Origin: Parelaphostrongylus tenuis
Lineage: Eukaryota; Nematoda; Chromadorea; Rhabditida; Metastrongylidae
NCBI GenBank assembly: GCA_019055375.1
Contig: JAHQIW010004023.1
Coordinates: 27,556 to 91,555 of the forward strand
Length of the DNA stretch: 64,000 nt
Direction of reading: 5' to 3'
A model generated the notes under the pieces. The model searched no databases, was not told the DNA's origin, and saw nothing but the letters and a program-made list of their open reading frames with translations. Shown here piece after piece: positions 33,605 through 44,340 of this stretch. Positions within the stretch are counted from its first letter, which is position 1, and each line of letters begins with the position of its first letter. Both the position numbers and the translations under genes were made by a program.

Positions 33605-34688
33605 ATCTGTCTTATATATGGCTAACTTCAAATATATGCAAGCTTTCACGATGCTCAAGGGTTATTTTCCCGCTAAATTTCCAGTGCCTCATTTAGAATT
33701 CATTGTAGGAGGGGAATCCGATTACGGTGCATGAAGAAAAATTTGATACCAGTGCACCAGAAATTCGTGACGAACCATCGAGCTCGTCACGTGCCACTAA
33801 CAGAAGTAAAACAACGCGCGGAATTTGTTGAAAACGATGACTTATGTTCAAGCTTTTGTGTATTGCACCGTCATTGCAAGAATATTGTTAGTAGTGCGGT
33901 TACGAAAGCAGAACCAGCCATATTATGACGGCGATTCACCGGACAGTGCTCTGTATGTTTTTTATGCTCTGTATGTTATGTTGTGTATTTTCTAGTTGTA
34001 GACAACCTATTTATTGTTGCCTGCGATGAAAGTCACTTCTCATTCATTTCTCTGATTGGCTCAGTTACACTCAAATCCTTCGATCAGCTCGCCTTGTGTA
34101 AGAGCGGCTTGCAAAGAAGCAGTGTCATTGATTTTGCCCATTACCCTAACAGTAAACTGATAGGCACCACGAGATGGAAATGTTATATTGTGCTAGTAGC
34201 AGTTATTTTTTTTGTTTTTGCCTTTTTTGTACACTCGTCGCCGCTCGCTATCTCTCTTGCACTTGTCTTACACTGACAGCATATTGGATTTGTCACTTAA
34301 AGTAAAATTCTTATCTTTTTCGATTAATCATGCAGTAGACGCACAACTTTTTATAGATGTTCTTCTATTATTGCCTTGTCTATCTTTACTACTTTATCAT
34401 TTGTATGCAAGATAAGATTAGGGCGGTGTATCAAGAATAGCTTCATATAGCACTGCCACTTGTTTGTTCATCTTATGCTCCACTGAACGAACCATGGCTC
34501 CGTACTCTCATATCCTTGTCATCAGTGTAGTGCAACTTTGGCGCTTAGCTATCCATTTATGTCATACAACGAGATTCAGTTGTACAAAGCTGTATTGTTA
34601 TGGTGTAAATAATGTTGCTTGTATAGTTATTGCAGTTGTATCTATGTTATTTTTGAATATTCCTTCAACTGAAATCATTGTTCGATAA
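33605..34688. other. Open but unassigned sequence
   Basis: Plus-strand frames at 33731-33928, 33983-34276 and 34464-34688 have moderate composition. The second begins beside a TTTTCTAG acceptor and ends in a hydrophobic stretch (YIVLVAVIFFVFAFFV) that could be a membrane segment. The third has an ATG in a good context (ACCATGG at 34494) and hydrophobic stretches. No family is recognised and no splice chain could be built with confidence. Confidence 0.3.
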
Positions 34689-34910
34689 ATCTATCATAAA
34701 GATCCGTTCGGTAAACACAAGAACGGCAATCAGTCCAGCCACTACGCCCAACGATACGCATTTACAGTCGATCAAGAGAAACAAGCGAATCCAGCACCAC
34801 TAAAAACACTGAGTAATTTGAACACAAAATATACTTGGCTTTGTGGTACGTATATACGAGATTTAATTGCCACAGCAACTGTGCCAGAAACATGTCATAA
34901 CTTCGCTTAA
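34689..34910 (+). CDS. Candidate exon or exon end, unknown protein
   Basis: A 73-codon frame runs from just after TAA (34686) to TAA (34908). It reads DPFGKHKNGNQSSHYAQRYA, then FTVDQEKQANPAPLKTLSN, then NTKYTWLC. A possible donor GTACGT begins at 34846, so the true exon may be about 34700-34845; an acceptor ATAAAG precedes it. It has no ATG near its start, so it would be an internal or terminal exon. Composition is strongly protein-like and I found no second copy in the window, so it is not obviously repeat. Function unknown. Confidence 0.4.
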   Translation: MYHKDPFGKHKNGNQSSHYAQRYAFTVDQEKQANPAPLKTLSNLNTKYTWLCGTYIRDLIATATVPETCHNFA

Positions 34911-35120
34911 CAAATATGTCATGTAAGGCTTCTAACCTTTTATTGATTTCCTATTTTTACATCAATCTGTACTAGAAATACAGCCACAAGGTTCACTAAA
35001 CTGTACACAAACTCGAAGCCACCGGGAGGATTCGAAACCGTCACTAACCATTTCAGATCAACGAGTGTCAACAGTGGTTGTTCTTCTTGCAGTGTTGCTA
35101 TAGACTAGCGTCGCATTCAG

Positions 35121-35208
35121 AAAATCGAGTAGGATGGAATGAACCATGTGAAAATCGAGTAGGATGGAATGAACCATGTGAAAATCGAGTAGGATGGAAA
35201 GAACCATG
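35121..35208 (+). repeat. 30-bp tandem repeat, about three units
   Basis: Units beginning AAAATCGAGTAGGATGGAAT start at 35121, 35151 and 35181. The third differs slightly and is truncated. A minisatellite of recent origin, since the first two units are identical. Confidence 0.9.
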
Positions 35209-35396
35209 AAATAGTCTCCTCAACGTTGTCATTCTATATTGCATTACGGCCATACTAAATTAACTGGGCATATTTCTGCTATTTTCTCAAATATTCTGCT
35301 CTCATCAATTAGCTAGACAAGGTTTTATGAATCTGCATTGATATGGCTAACCTTTCGGAGACTCCATCTTCATCAGAACCGTGAGATTCGAATCGT

Positions 35397-35594
35397 GTGT
35401 TCACAGTGGTTATTCCTGCCATGTTTATCTTTGTAACGGTATCACAAATTGAGCACACTGGATTATGGAAAGAACGAAGTAGATTTCTTAGATGTGCGCT
35501 ATTGTACAGAACTCCGGCCGAGTTGAAGCCATTAGAAAACATTCGGCAGTTTTTTATGACACAGGACGGTCGATGGGTGACTGTCAACTGACAC
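35397..35594 (+). pseudogene. Possible Tc1/mariner transposase C-terminal fragment
   Basis: A 64-codon frame ends RTPAELKPLENIRQFFM. This resembles the SPDLNPLENIW..L block around the last catalytic residue of Tc1-type transposases, with the key aspartate changed. The stretch is short and upstream landmarks are missing, so confidence is limited. Confidence 0.35.
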
Positions 35595-36120
35595 TGCTTG
35601 CTGGTCCGGTTACGATCCATCTGCAACAATAATAATAGCAGGCATTTAGAAGAACAAACCTCAATTACTCCTTTCACGAACTGCGATCAGATGAGCGAAT
35701 AACATCGGTCGACATCTCTTAAGAACCGCGACTTATTGTGGAGGAATGACGATTTATGGCAGATCATTTTAGAGAGGGTAGGGACCTTCATAAAGGAGTG
35801 GAAGTGAGCTCTACTTTATTTGTCAGGTGATTCGTCTTACTCGATTCGTCTCAGCCTCACAGCCACGAAGATCATCATAGTAAAAACAACCGCTGTGGAC
35901 ACGCGACTCGAACTATTTAAAGCTCTGATAATGGGGAGACTGCCGAACCAGTAGCCGTGACAATACACATTTATGATAACCTCATGTTAGGTCATCAATA
36001 AAAGATAAACAGCAACCATATACAGCGAAATTCAATGATAGTTCAAAGGAAAGTTTGACGAGACGATCCTTGACAACTGTCAACTCAGATTAAGCACTGA
36101 GCAAATGCTGTTCCTTTCAC
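35595..36120. other. Unassigned
   Basis: No supported gene or repeat; AT-rich. Confidence 0.3.
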
Positions 36121-36129
36121 AATCCATTC

Positions 36130-36700
36130 TTCCCAGTGTCATAGAGCGATGTGCAAAACCGCGTCAGGCGGGACTAGAACCCGCACCTCACTCCTTCCGG
36201 GAGCGCGTGCTTTATCCGTTACACCACTGATGTCCATTTTGCACAACGCTCTTTCTACGCTGCAGCGCATCTATCTATCAGCCACCGGCCATCAAAGGCC
36301 TGGTCCTGGTATTTAGTCTCGACATTGAACCCCAGTCACGCTGATAGATTTTGGGTATTGATGATTAAATTTAATTATTTTGTTTGACCACTTTGTATCG
36401 GTGGTATGATGTTTCAAGTATACCCAGTGAGTCATCGTGGACGGGGTTCAATGTCGAGATGACTACGCGGCTCAGGCCGTTGACGGCTGGCGGGTAACGG
36501 ATGGATGCGCTATAGCGTAGAAAGAGCGATGTGCAAAATGGGCATCAGTAGTGTAACGCATAGAGCACGCGCACCCGGAAAGAGTGAGGTGCGGGTTGTA
36601 GTCCCGCCTAACGCGAAAGTTTTGCACATCACTCTGTAACACTTGGGTATATCTATAACATCATACCACCGCAAAAAGCGGTCAAATAAAAACAGTTTTA
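36130..36700. mobile_element. Head-to-head pair of tRNA-like elements in an inverted repeat
   Basis: Minus-strand unit 36161-36233 and plus-strand unit 36542-36614 are both family A. Each has GCGTCAG/GCATCAG-type acceptor strands, a GCGGGTTNTAGTCCCGC-like T-arm and an outer GAGCGATGTGCAAAA / TTTTGCACATC stem. Their flanks are also mirrored: GTCTCGACATTGAACCCC near 36319 against GGGGTTCAATGTCGAGA near 36442. Outside, TTTGTATCGGTGGTATGATGTT (about 36390) mirrors AACATCATACCACCGCAAA (about 36657). The whole forms a long interrupted palindrome of about 560 bp. Confidence 0.65.
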
Positions 36701-37855
36701 TTTAATCCATTTTGCGGCAATCAGATTAGTATTCACTGACATATAGGAAAGGAAACATCTAATTGCGCCTTCTATAAATTGTCTGTGTGGACGATCATCA
36801 TTTTCCTTTTGAATATTGGAACCTTCTACATACTTCAATGCGACGCACGCAATTTTTAATGCTTTCCAAATTAAACGATTGAGTTCAGTATTTGAGGAAC
36901 CTTCTTTGAAAATCATTGTTAAGCTAACCTTCATCATTATGTAAGATTATTCTATGCATTGTAACAACACGTTAAGAAAGACAGCAAAAGCTAATTATGC
37001 CATAAAAGCGTTTACGCAAAAAAGCAAAATTTTACTTCAATAGCAACTCAAAGACCCGACTAGCACCAAATTCTGCTTAAATGACAGAATTGTTAGCATG
37101 GTTCTTCCGGATAGTGTCCGATCCCTGATGGAAATGCGTTATAATTACCTCCTAGAAAGCACATTTTTGAGTCAACTCTACACAGGACGGAGTGGAGTCT
37201 ATACGAACTCGTATCAGTTGCGTATAAAGTTTGCAAAGTGCTTAGGTATTGAACGACGAAAGGTTTCCACCCCAAATGACGTTTCCTCGAGCTTTCTTCG
37301 AATAATAATCCAATAACAACATTTCACCTATTGGTCTACTTTTGACGTTTTCAAATGCCTGCTCATATCCTATGTAAAAATGATGTTATAACTATAAACA
37401 TGAACAAAAACATGATTTTAAAAAACTGACGGCCTTATAGATTAGTGATTCTTGGTCAAACTATTCAACGTTTGAGATATAAAGTTTGTATCCATCTATA
37501 TTCATGTGGATTTCAAAACAACAGATGAGCATCTCTGGATCTGCCTTCTCTCTAAAAATCTCAAAACCTTTTCTTTGTTAGCTTTGAAAGAGTAAATGGT
37601 TGTAGTTGAAGAGTGTCAGATACCTCTTCGTACTAGAGAGTGCATTAAAAACGTCGACTATTCAAGATTTAATGCATAGCTAAAGATTTAAATGAAGGCG
37701 TTCTTGTCCGATTTGGTATTTCAAGGTTTTGAGAAGATTGGAGCTATGTCACGGACTGCATCAAATTCTTTTTTTTGAATCAAATTGAGGAAGAGGAGGA
37801 AAGTACAGAATCTAGAGAATCACGTTTCACTAAAGCCAAGAGATCTGATCCATGA
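36701..37855. other. Unassigned; two open frames
   Basis: A minus-strand frame at 36698-36937 (79 codons, with KALKIACVALKYVEGSN) and a plus-strand frame at 37098-37316 (72 codons) have ordinary protein composition. They have no domain, and no exon borders could be defined convincingly. The rest is AT-rich. Confidence 0.3.
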
Positions 37856-37857
37856 CA

Positions 37858-37985
37858 TCGACTGTTTTTAAAACCGCGCAATAAACATTCAACATAAAGT
37901 TATAAGAATGTTCAAAGCCTTACCCGAAGTTGGTACGCCAGGACTATTTACGCGTTTTCGGAGGTCTCACCTCCTCGTTTGATTT
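37858..37985. repeat. Solo arm of the GTTGGTAC fold-back family
   Basis: Contains GACATCGACTGTTTTTAAAACC, GAAGTTGGTACGCCAGG and GAGGTCTCACCTCCTCGT. These match one arm of the elements at 17.96-18.24 and 40.57-41.17 kb, without the mirrored partner. Confidence 0.5.
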
Positions 37986-38009
37986 ATATTCTTTCATCAA
38001 GAGAGTTAA

Positions 38010-39560
38010 AATGTTTGCAAAAAAGGAAAATGTTAAGAATTTCATCTAGCCTCTTGGTCATTTGGTTGGCGACATATCTCAAACAAATAGCACGATTTTC
38101 ACTGATTCCATGACAGTGATATTCTAAACAGTCTAAGACTCAATGATATCTAGTTGAATATCTTTTTCCCAATACTGTTAGCGAAAGCGTGTGCGAGGTT
38201 TGAGGCGAATATATTGTTGGCTGAGCCATTTCTTGTAATTTGGAGGCTAAATGTAGGTTTGATAGAGATGTGCTCTGCACCGTAAGCAATCACAGCCATT
38301 GCGGACAGAAAAATTTGATGCCGAAGACAGTGCCTGAACAGCCGTTTGATTGAATGATTCATGGCGCCAGTTAGAGACGTATAAAAGTATGAGAGATATC
38401 AACGAAGAATGCTCTGTTATAATTGTTTCACTACCGACTGCTACGTAGCGGAATTTCGACATGAAAAGAAACTGTCCTCGACTGACAAGCAGTAATAGGA
38501 AAGCATCACATGCCTGGCACACCTTGTTCATCCGCGCACTATGTCTGGGGTCTCTGCTCCTCTACTGCTGCGTACGGCTTGGTATCGCAGACCCGCCCCG
38601 CCGATCATATATTTGAACGCACCACCTCATTCCTCCAACCTCTTCATTGTCGACGCCAGCCTGGAGCTCGACCTCTTCTTCTGGGGCGCTCTTCGCTCCT
38701 CGTATTGCCCAATTGGACCTAGGAATCCGGTGGCTGACGGACATTCTACCACCGTATCATCGAGGTTTTTCTTTATGTTACGTTTCTAGCTGAATGTTCA
38801 CTTACTTTTCGGAGCCGCTAAATCGATTTATCAGTGCTCAATGTTCTAATCGTCCAATACAGACTTTTCGGATGAGGCTCACTACTCTCCAAGTATCTTG
38901 CATCAAAGAGACTCTTGTTTTCAATTTAGATTCACTGATACTTGAGTTTTTAGTATGCCGAGTCAAACCTCTCCTAGGAATGAAGACAGTGCGTGGTGGG
39001 TACCTAGAATATACAGGATGTGGCGACAGCCTTACTCTTGTGTTATGGTGTTTGTTCAGACTGTACGCAGTCACAGTGTGTACCCAAAACTGCACTGGAT
39101 GAGATCAAAATATAATCTGTGGCAAACTGTGTTGGAGTGCCTCTCTATTCGGCTGTATTTTGAGACCTCGCTGAAAAGAATTTGTAGTCTGATAAACTTG
39201 TTAAGACCGACTTCAATCAATCTCGGTATAGCAGGAATATATTTGTAGTATTACTGTGCAGCAGTTCAGTAAACTGGTGAACAGAAGTACTACTAATCTA
39301 AGACTATTCTGTGTCTCTCACGAGGTTTATTATGGCTTTTACGAAGTGCTATTGATGAGGCTGAATGGCCGAAACACGTATTTAGCACTGTAAAAGTGCC
39401 ATAACAGACCTCACAAATGGCTCAAAATATGTTATCACAATATGTGTTGGAATAACAAGTACACAAAATTTTGTCTCAGTTTTTTAACACGATGCCGGTG
39501 AAGCATTGTGTACATTGCATGCATAAGAGCTGCAGGCTGAAGTGGAGGAACCGTAACATG
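38010..39560 (+). repeat. Dispersed repeat R1, copy (with R3 block)
   Basis: 38010-38760 matches 19.86-20.6 and 60.54-61.28 kb. 38760-39130 matches 61.27-61.63 kb and, inverted, 8.63-9.05 kb. 39310-39560 is the R3 block of 28.15, 54.33 and 61.7 kb. The 82-codon frame at 38541 shares many residues with 20398-20664, and the 94-codon minus frame at 38247-38531 shares VGSETIITEHS with 20197-20388. This points to a diverged, once-coding or strongly constrained repeat, but no transposase motif is visible. Confidence 0.6.
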
Positions 39561-40565
39561 CGAACTGCATTTCAAATGTGTTCTTCTTTTTTGAAAAAGG
39601 AGTGCTGTGCCATACTTTTGTGAGTGTCACAAACAGGTCCAGTACAAGTGTTTTGGTGGAATATGATCACGAGAAAAATGTTCTCTTCAAGGTATTATCG
39701 AGAAAAAACTTTTTACTGTTCAAATACTGGCAATCTTCGCTGAAAGCCATTTTATTCGGTACTTTTCCGTTTTCACGACTCTGTTTGAGGCCTTCGGTAA
39801 TAACGTATTTTCTGCTTTTGTGAAACGATTCAATATGTTTGATAGCTCAAATCGAGTATACTCGGGTGGTTCATTCTATAGTTCAAATATCTTGATTTGG
39901 CCCTCAACCTCAAAATAAAATTTTGCTACACATTCACGCATTTCTCGCCAATAGAATTCTTTTACAGTGCAATGTTAATCGTTAGACAAAGCAAATCTCA
40001 CCAATTGCAACAGTGTCTTTAATAACTAAATTTTGAGAGTATTGGACTTTACCAAATAGAATTGCCTCTGATTGAAACAGTGATTTTTTTTGGTTTACAC
40101 AGTGAGTGCGTACCATTGTTTGAAGTTTACCTCTCTACCCCTATCCGGTATATAACCGTCAGTCTTCAACTTTTTAGGGACAGCAGTCGACGTCGCGCGC
40201 AGCACGATTTGCAAGCGGCGCGCAATATTCGTTATTTGATTACGTTTTCTCAAATTTGAAAATTATTTTAACTTTTTCTTTTTCTAAGCTTGACATCTCT
40301 CTATACATTCTCCCGTTATTTTTTTTGTATGTAAAGTGCTCGTGCTCAGCGCAATCATGATGCTCGTAGTATATCATATGACAAGTTGTACAAAGGATAA
40401 TATCATATAGATTGTTTGCTTTTGTATTCTCTCGTCCCTATATTTCAAAAAGTTACTGTGCTAGCTGAGAATTAGAAGCCCATTGCTTATCAGGAACGAT
40501 GCTGCGCACTGCATGCGATATAAGCCCATCGAAACCTTTCAAAGGATATTTTTCTCGAATTTTTT
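39561..40565. repeat. R3 continuation and unassigned sequence
   Basis: 39561-39990 follows 54.6-55.0 kb (GGAGTG.TGTGCCATACT..., TTGAGGCCTTCGGTAATAACGTA). 40000-40565 has no supported feature. Confidence 0.4.
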
Positions 40566-40569
40566 CAAA

Positions 40570-41170
40570 AAAGATGCTTAAAGTCTAAATGAGGTTCGTA
40601 AGCCAGGGCCAAACACCGGTGTTTCGGAGGTTTCGGCCTCCTTGTCAGTTACCCCCGCCTCAGTTAAGCCCTGCACTGAAGCAAAAAGGGAGGCGCATGT
40701 GGTGATAGTACAGCGTACAATGACACTAGTCCACATTTCGTCGATTTTTTGTCTGGTAGAAAAAGTTGATCTATGACATCGACTGTTTTTGGAACCTCGC
40801 AATAAACTTCAAAATAATCCAAAAAAGAATGCTTAGAGCCTAAACGAACAAACGAATTTTGGAATTCTTTTGAATGTTTATTGCAAGGCTCCAAAGACAG
40901 TCCATGTTATAGATCAATTTTGTTCTACCAGCCTAAAAAGTCCATCGACTAAGAAGTGGTGATGGACCAGTGTAATTGTACACTGTGCCACCACCACATA
41001 CGCCTCCCTCCTTGCTTCAATGCAGGGCTTAACGTGGGGCGGGGATCACTGACGAGGAGGCCGAAACCTCCGAAACACCGATGTATGGCCCTTTCGTACG
41101 AACCTCGTTTAGGTTTTGAGCATTCCTTTTTGGAATTAATTTGAATGTTTATTGCGAGGATTTCAAAAAC
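40570..41170. mobile_element. Large fold-back element (GTTGGTAC family)
   Basis: Left arm about 40570-40840 and right arm about 40870-41170 are mirrored. CACCGGTGTTTCGGAGGTTTCGG pairs with CCGAAACCTCCGAAACACCG; GGGAGGCGCATGTGGTG pairs with CACCACATACGCCTCCC; GACATCGACTGTTTTT recurs at the ends. There is no coding capacity. The arm family also occurs at 17.96-18.24 and 37.86-37.99 kb. Confidence 0.7.
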
Positions 41171-41938
41171 AGTCGATGTTATAGATCAATTTTATTGATT
41201 ATCTGGTATAGATTTATAGAAGGGACTTTGCTGTATCGTTTGGTAAATGGCAAATTTCTATATAGCTCGATGCGGCTCTACGCAGTGTGATCTTCTTACC
41301 ACATTATCCAGCATACAATAACAGCGTTTCTGATCGTTACAGTCTGGCTAATCTGAATACTGTAAAGAGATATGCTCAATCACTGCTCTACGTTCGTAAA
41401 TAAGAAAAATCTTCAATCAAGCGATAAAGGAGGAAAGTGAATTGAATACTAGAAATATCGGTACTTGCATAGTAAAAAAAACTGTGATGCTGGTCAAATA
41501 ATTGAAATTTCCATTTAAATTTCCATGTAATCACTTATTCTACACTACAAACATATCGGCGACTCGTAACGGCTTCTACTAATGAACATGCGGACGAATT
41601 CGGACGCTCTACGCATTTCTTTTATCTAAATATTCTGAAGGTAATTTTCTTTACATCGACCAGTTTTTAGCTCTTAAAAAGGCTTGGGTGTGAAGACGTG
41701 CAGATAATTTTGAAGGTCTGTCAGTACTTGGAAAGCTTCCTAGTCCGCCATCTACTTGTAAAGAACACCATCCATCGCTTAGACTGAATTGTTTCACCCA
41801 AGAAGGCTGAAATCTCTGCAGAATATGGTAAAGCTTCTAATTTTAGAAGTTCTGAGGGAAAAAAGTATCCCTAAAAAGTATTTTGGGAAAAAGATTTTGT
41901 CACGTCTGAAGACGAAGGATTGAGTCCTGCTCGATCGC
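41171..41938. other. Unassigned
   Basis: No supported gene. AT-rich sequence between the fold-back element and a candidate exon. Confidence 0.3.
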
Positions 41939-41960
41939 TTGTTGGCAAACAATAAAGATG

Positions 41961-42091
41961 AGAATGTTGGTGACGAAGCCGATAACAGCATAGTAAGCAA
42001 TGCACTCGTCTCTAGTGCGTTCTCTGATGATAGTAGCTCACACGGCGAAGTACAATATGCAACGGAAAATGAAGAAAACATTGGTGAGTGG
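41961..42091 (+). CDS. Candidate acidic/serine-rich exon, unknown protein
   Basis: The frame has DENVGDEADNSIVSNALV, SSAFSDDSSSHGEV and ATENEENI, ending at a GTGAGT donor (42092). An ATAAAG acceptor lies at the 5' side. A possible 47-bp intron follows to TTTGATTAG. The next open stretch (about 42139-42290) has plausible reading in more than one register (one has VLFDVYEKFITDHWDYIAER), so the chain is not resolved. No domain recognised. Confidence 0.35.
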
Positions 42092-43310
42092 TCAAAAAAG
42101 TACCGTCTCAGAATGCTACACTTTGATTAGCGACACGGTATACAAGACGACGTTGCTCACGTGCCAAGTGTTATTCGACGTCTATGAAAAATTCATTACC
42201 GATCATTGGGACTATATTGCAGAGCGGACAAATCTGTGGCAATCAGAACAAAGATGGATGGAGAAAGGCGAACGTCGAAGAAATGAAATTTCCCTCGCTT
42301 TGTGCATTCAAACGAGTGTTGTCCAACTGCCACATCTAAGGCATTACCGAAACGTTACTTCGATTTATATTATCCTTGAAAAAATGTCTGCTTGAGGAGA
42401 AAATGTATTTCGCCACTATAACCCCCGCATAGGGCACGTATACGGATTGACGCTGTTGAAAGTGTGAGATGAAGAAAGATACACCTAAGAAGTGGTGATG
42501 TATGTAGGTATACGCAGGACTCATTGACCAGTCGGACGTCTCATAAATGGACAACATACTACATGAAGAAAGACACCTCCTCGCTAATGACTGGTGCGCC
42601 ACCGTTTTCCTACTTGAGATTTCACTACAGGGGAAAATAGTCAAGCTGGAGAGAATGTTAGAAGCATCTATTAGATGCAATCAATCTCAGAAGCCTATTT
42701 CTTTGAATTATTTCAGTACGTTTATGAAAAATATGACCTTCGCAAGCCATTTAGAGATTCGAATCATTGTCTATACGAGGTTGACAAAAAAGTTTCTCAG
42801 CACCCGCAAGGAATTAAAATTTTATGTTTGTTTCACACTATCGGTTATTGTAAATTCATGGGAATATCACAGCATAACATACCTTTTATCACGAGTGCTT
42901 CTTTGACACCATGCTTGAATGCAACATGCCTGATAGTTATTTTTGAGTCATGCATGTGGTCGAGCATGCAACACGGCACTTTCGACAATTTTGTCACTTA
43001 ACGTCGTGTGGAACTATTTCGTGTGCGATTCCTTCAAGTAGGGATAGATATCTTTGAACAGAAAGCCATTTTGCAAATGGCGAGGATGGAAGGACGAAGC
43101 ACGTCGTGCATTGCATTGTACAGATACTCATAACGGATCACATGCATGGCTCAAAAATAACCATTAGGCATAGCTGAGGAATATTTCCATAATAACACCC
43201 TGATAACGCTAGTTATAGTTCATTAGAATTTGATTTTCTCGTCGGATATCAAATGATAACTATGGACAAATTTGACCTTTGAATTTTGAAACGCTGTGGC
43301 TGGAAGCGAC
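42092..43310. other. Unresolved open frames; candidate exons
   Basis: Plus-strand frames at 42000-42395 (131 codons, including QVLFDVYEKFITDHWDYIAE) and 42675-43001 (108 codons, including EAYFFELFQYVYEKYDLRKP) read like protein in parts. They have no matching splice chain or recognisable family. They may be exons of an unknown gene cut by the mariner and RTE insertions downstream. Confidence 0.3.
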
Positions 43311-44340
43311 AACTTTCGACATAAGATGCTGTAAAGGCGATTTGTGGTGCCAAAGGTGGAGGAACTGTGAACAACGTGACTTTTACAAAGTGGTAAAACC
43401 AGCTCAAAAGTAATGATCTCAGTCTCGTTCGACGTCGAAAGCGCGCGCTATTTCAGTAAGACAGTGCCAAACTTCACACCTCAGAAAAGACTAAGGAAAA
43501 TGTCGGTGGCTTGGAAGGAGACGAGGATAAAGTTGATGACTTGAAAGGAGACGAAGTCTTCACGCCCCGAGTCTACAGTCCAAATGTTACGTCGTTCGAT
43601 TTCGGTCCAGTTCCGCTCAATAGGACTTTGGTACCGTTGACGAGGCACTTTAGAAGTTTTTTGATTCAAAGCCCAACGAATGACGATTTCGAGTAGATCC
43701 GGAAGCTTACAGATTGCTGGCAGAAGAGCGTTGATAGTGATAGTCATTGTTTCGAAAAATAATTACTGCTGTTTTTGTTGAATCTATGTATCACCTGTAT
43801 CACCTGTCGTCCCGATGATCGTCGAGTGACTCGAGCGGGTACCAGCAACTCTTCCATTTTTCTCTATCGCGTGCAAGAGTAGCCCAGTGGGTCCTCCTCG
43901 CTCTAGGAATTCGCTGAGCATCATATCTTTCTTCTATCGCTTTCGTGAAGAAATCGGACCAACGGGTCAGTGGTCTTCCTTTAGAGCGCTTGACGTCCCG
44001 AGGAATCCAGTCGGTAACGGCTCTCGTCCATCGGTTGTCGTTGAAGCGCATCACGTGTCCGGCCCACCTTATTTTCGATATCCTGGCGTGTAGAACGGCG
44101 TCCTCTGATTTTCGATCGTTGACGTAGGTCGGAACTTCGGATCCTTTCTCTCATTTGCGAAATACGGGATACTCCTAGCATCGACCTTTCGACTGCGCGT
44201 TCGATAACGCCAAGTGATCTTTCATCCTGCTTACGTAGCGACCAGGTTTCTGCTGCATACGTTAGGGCAGGGATAATTGTCGAGTCGAAAAGGTGGGCAC
44301 GGAGTCGGATGTTCTTTGTCCTCTTCACTACATCTTCGAT
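43030..44340. repeat. 1.3-kb block shared (inverted) with 56.91-58.22 kb
   Basis: Reverse complement of 56913-58225. It includes the last about 550 bp of the RTE element, its terminal GGTGATACA-type repeat, and about 740 bp of flanking sequence made of mariner relic. The homology ends near 43026 (GATTCCTTCAAGTAGG) and near 44340 (CATCGAAGATGTAG on the minus strand). Confidence 0.8.
43310..43750 (+). pseudogene. Mariner-type transposase C-terminal relic
   Basis: Read across frames: GDLWCQRWRN...FYKVVKPAQ (normally CIWWD..GVVYYELLKPGQ); RKRALFQ, stop, DSAKLHTSEKTKENV (normally DNARPHVA); GDEVFTPRVYSPNVTSFDFG (normally GWEVLPHPPYSPD.AP.D); a FFDSKPNE-type block; and RKLTDCWQKSVDSDSHCFEK (normally RGI.KLPERWQK.VDS.G.YFE). 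Stops and shifts make it inactive. The RTE element lies directly downstream in opposite orientation (tail to tail). A second copy is at 57.54-57.99 kb, minus strand. Confidence 0.75.
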
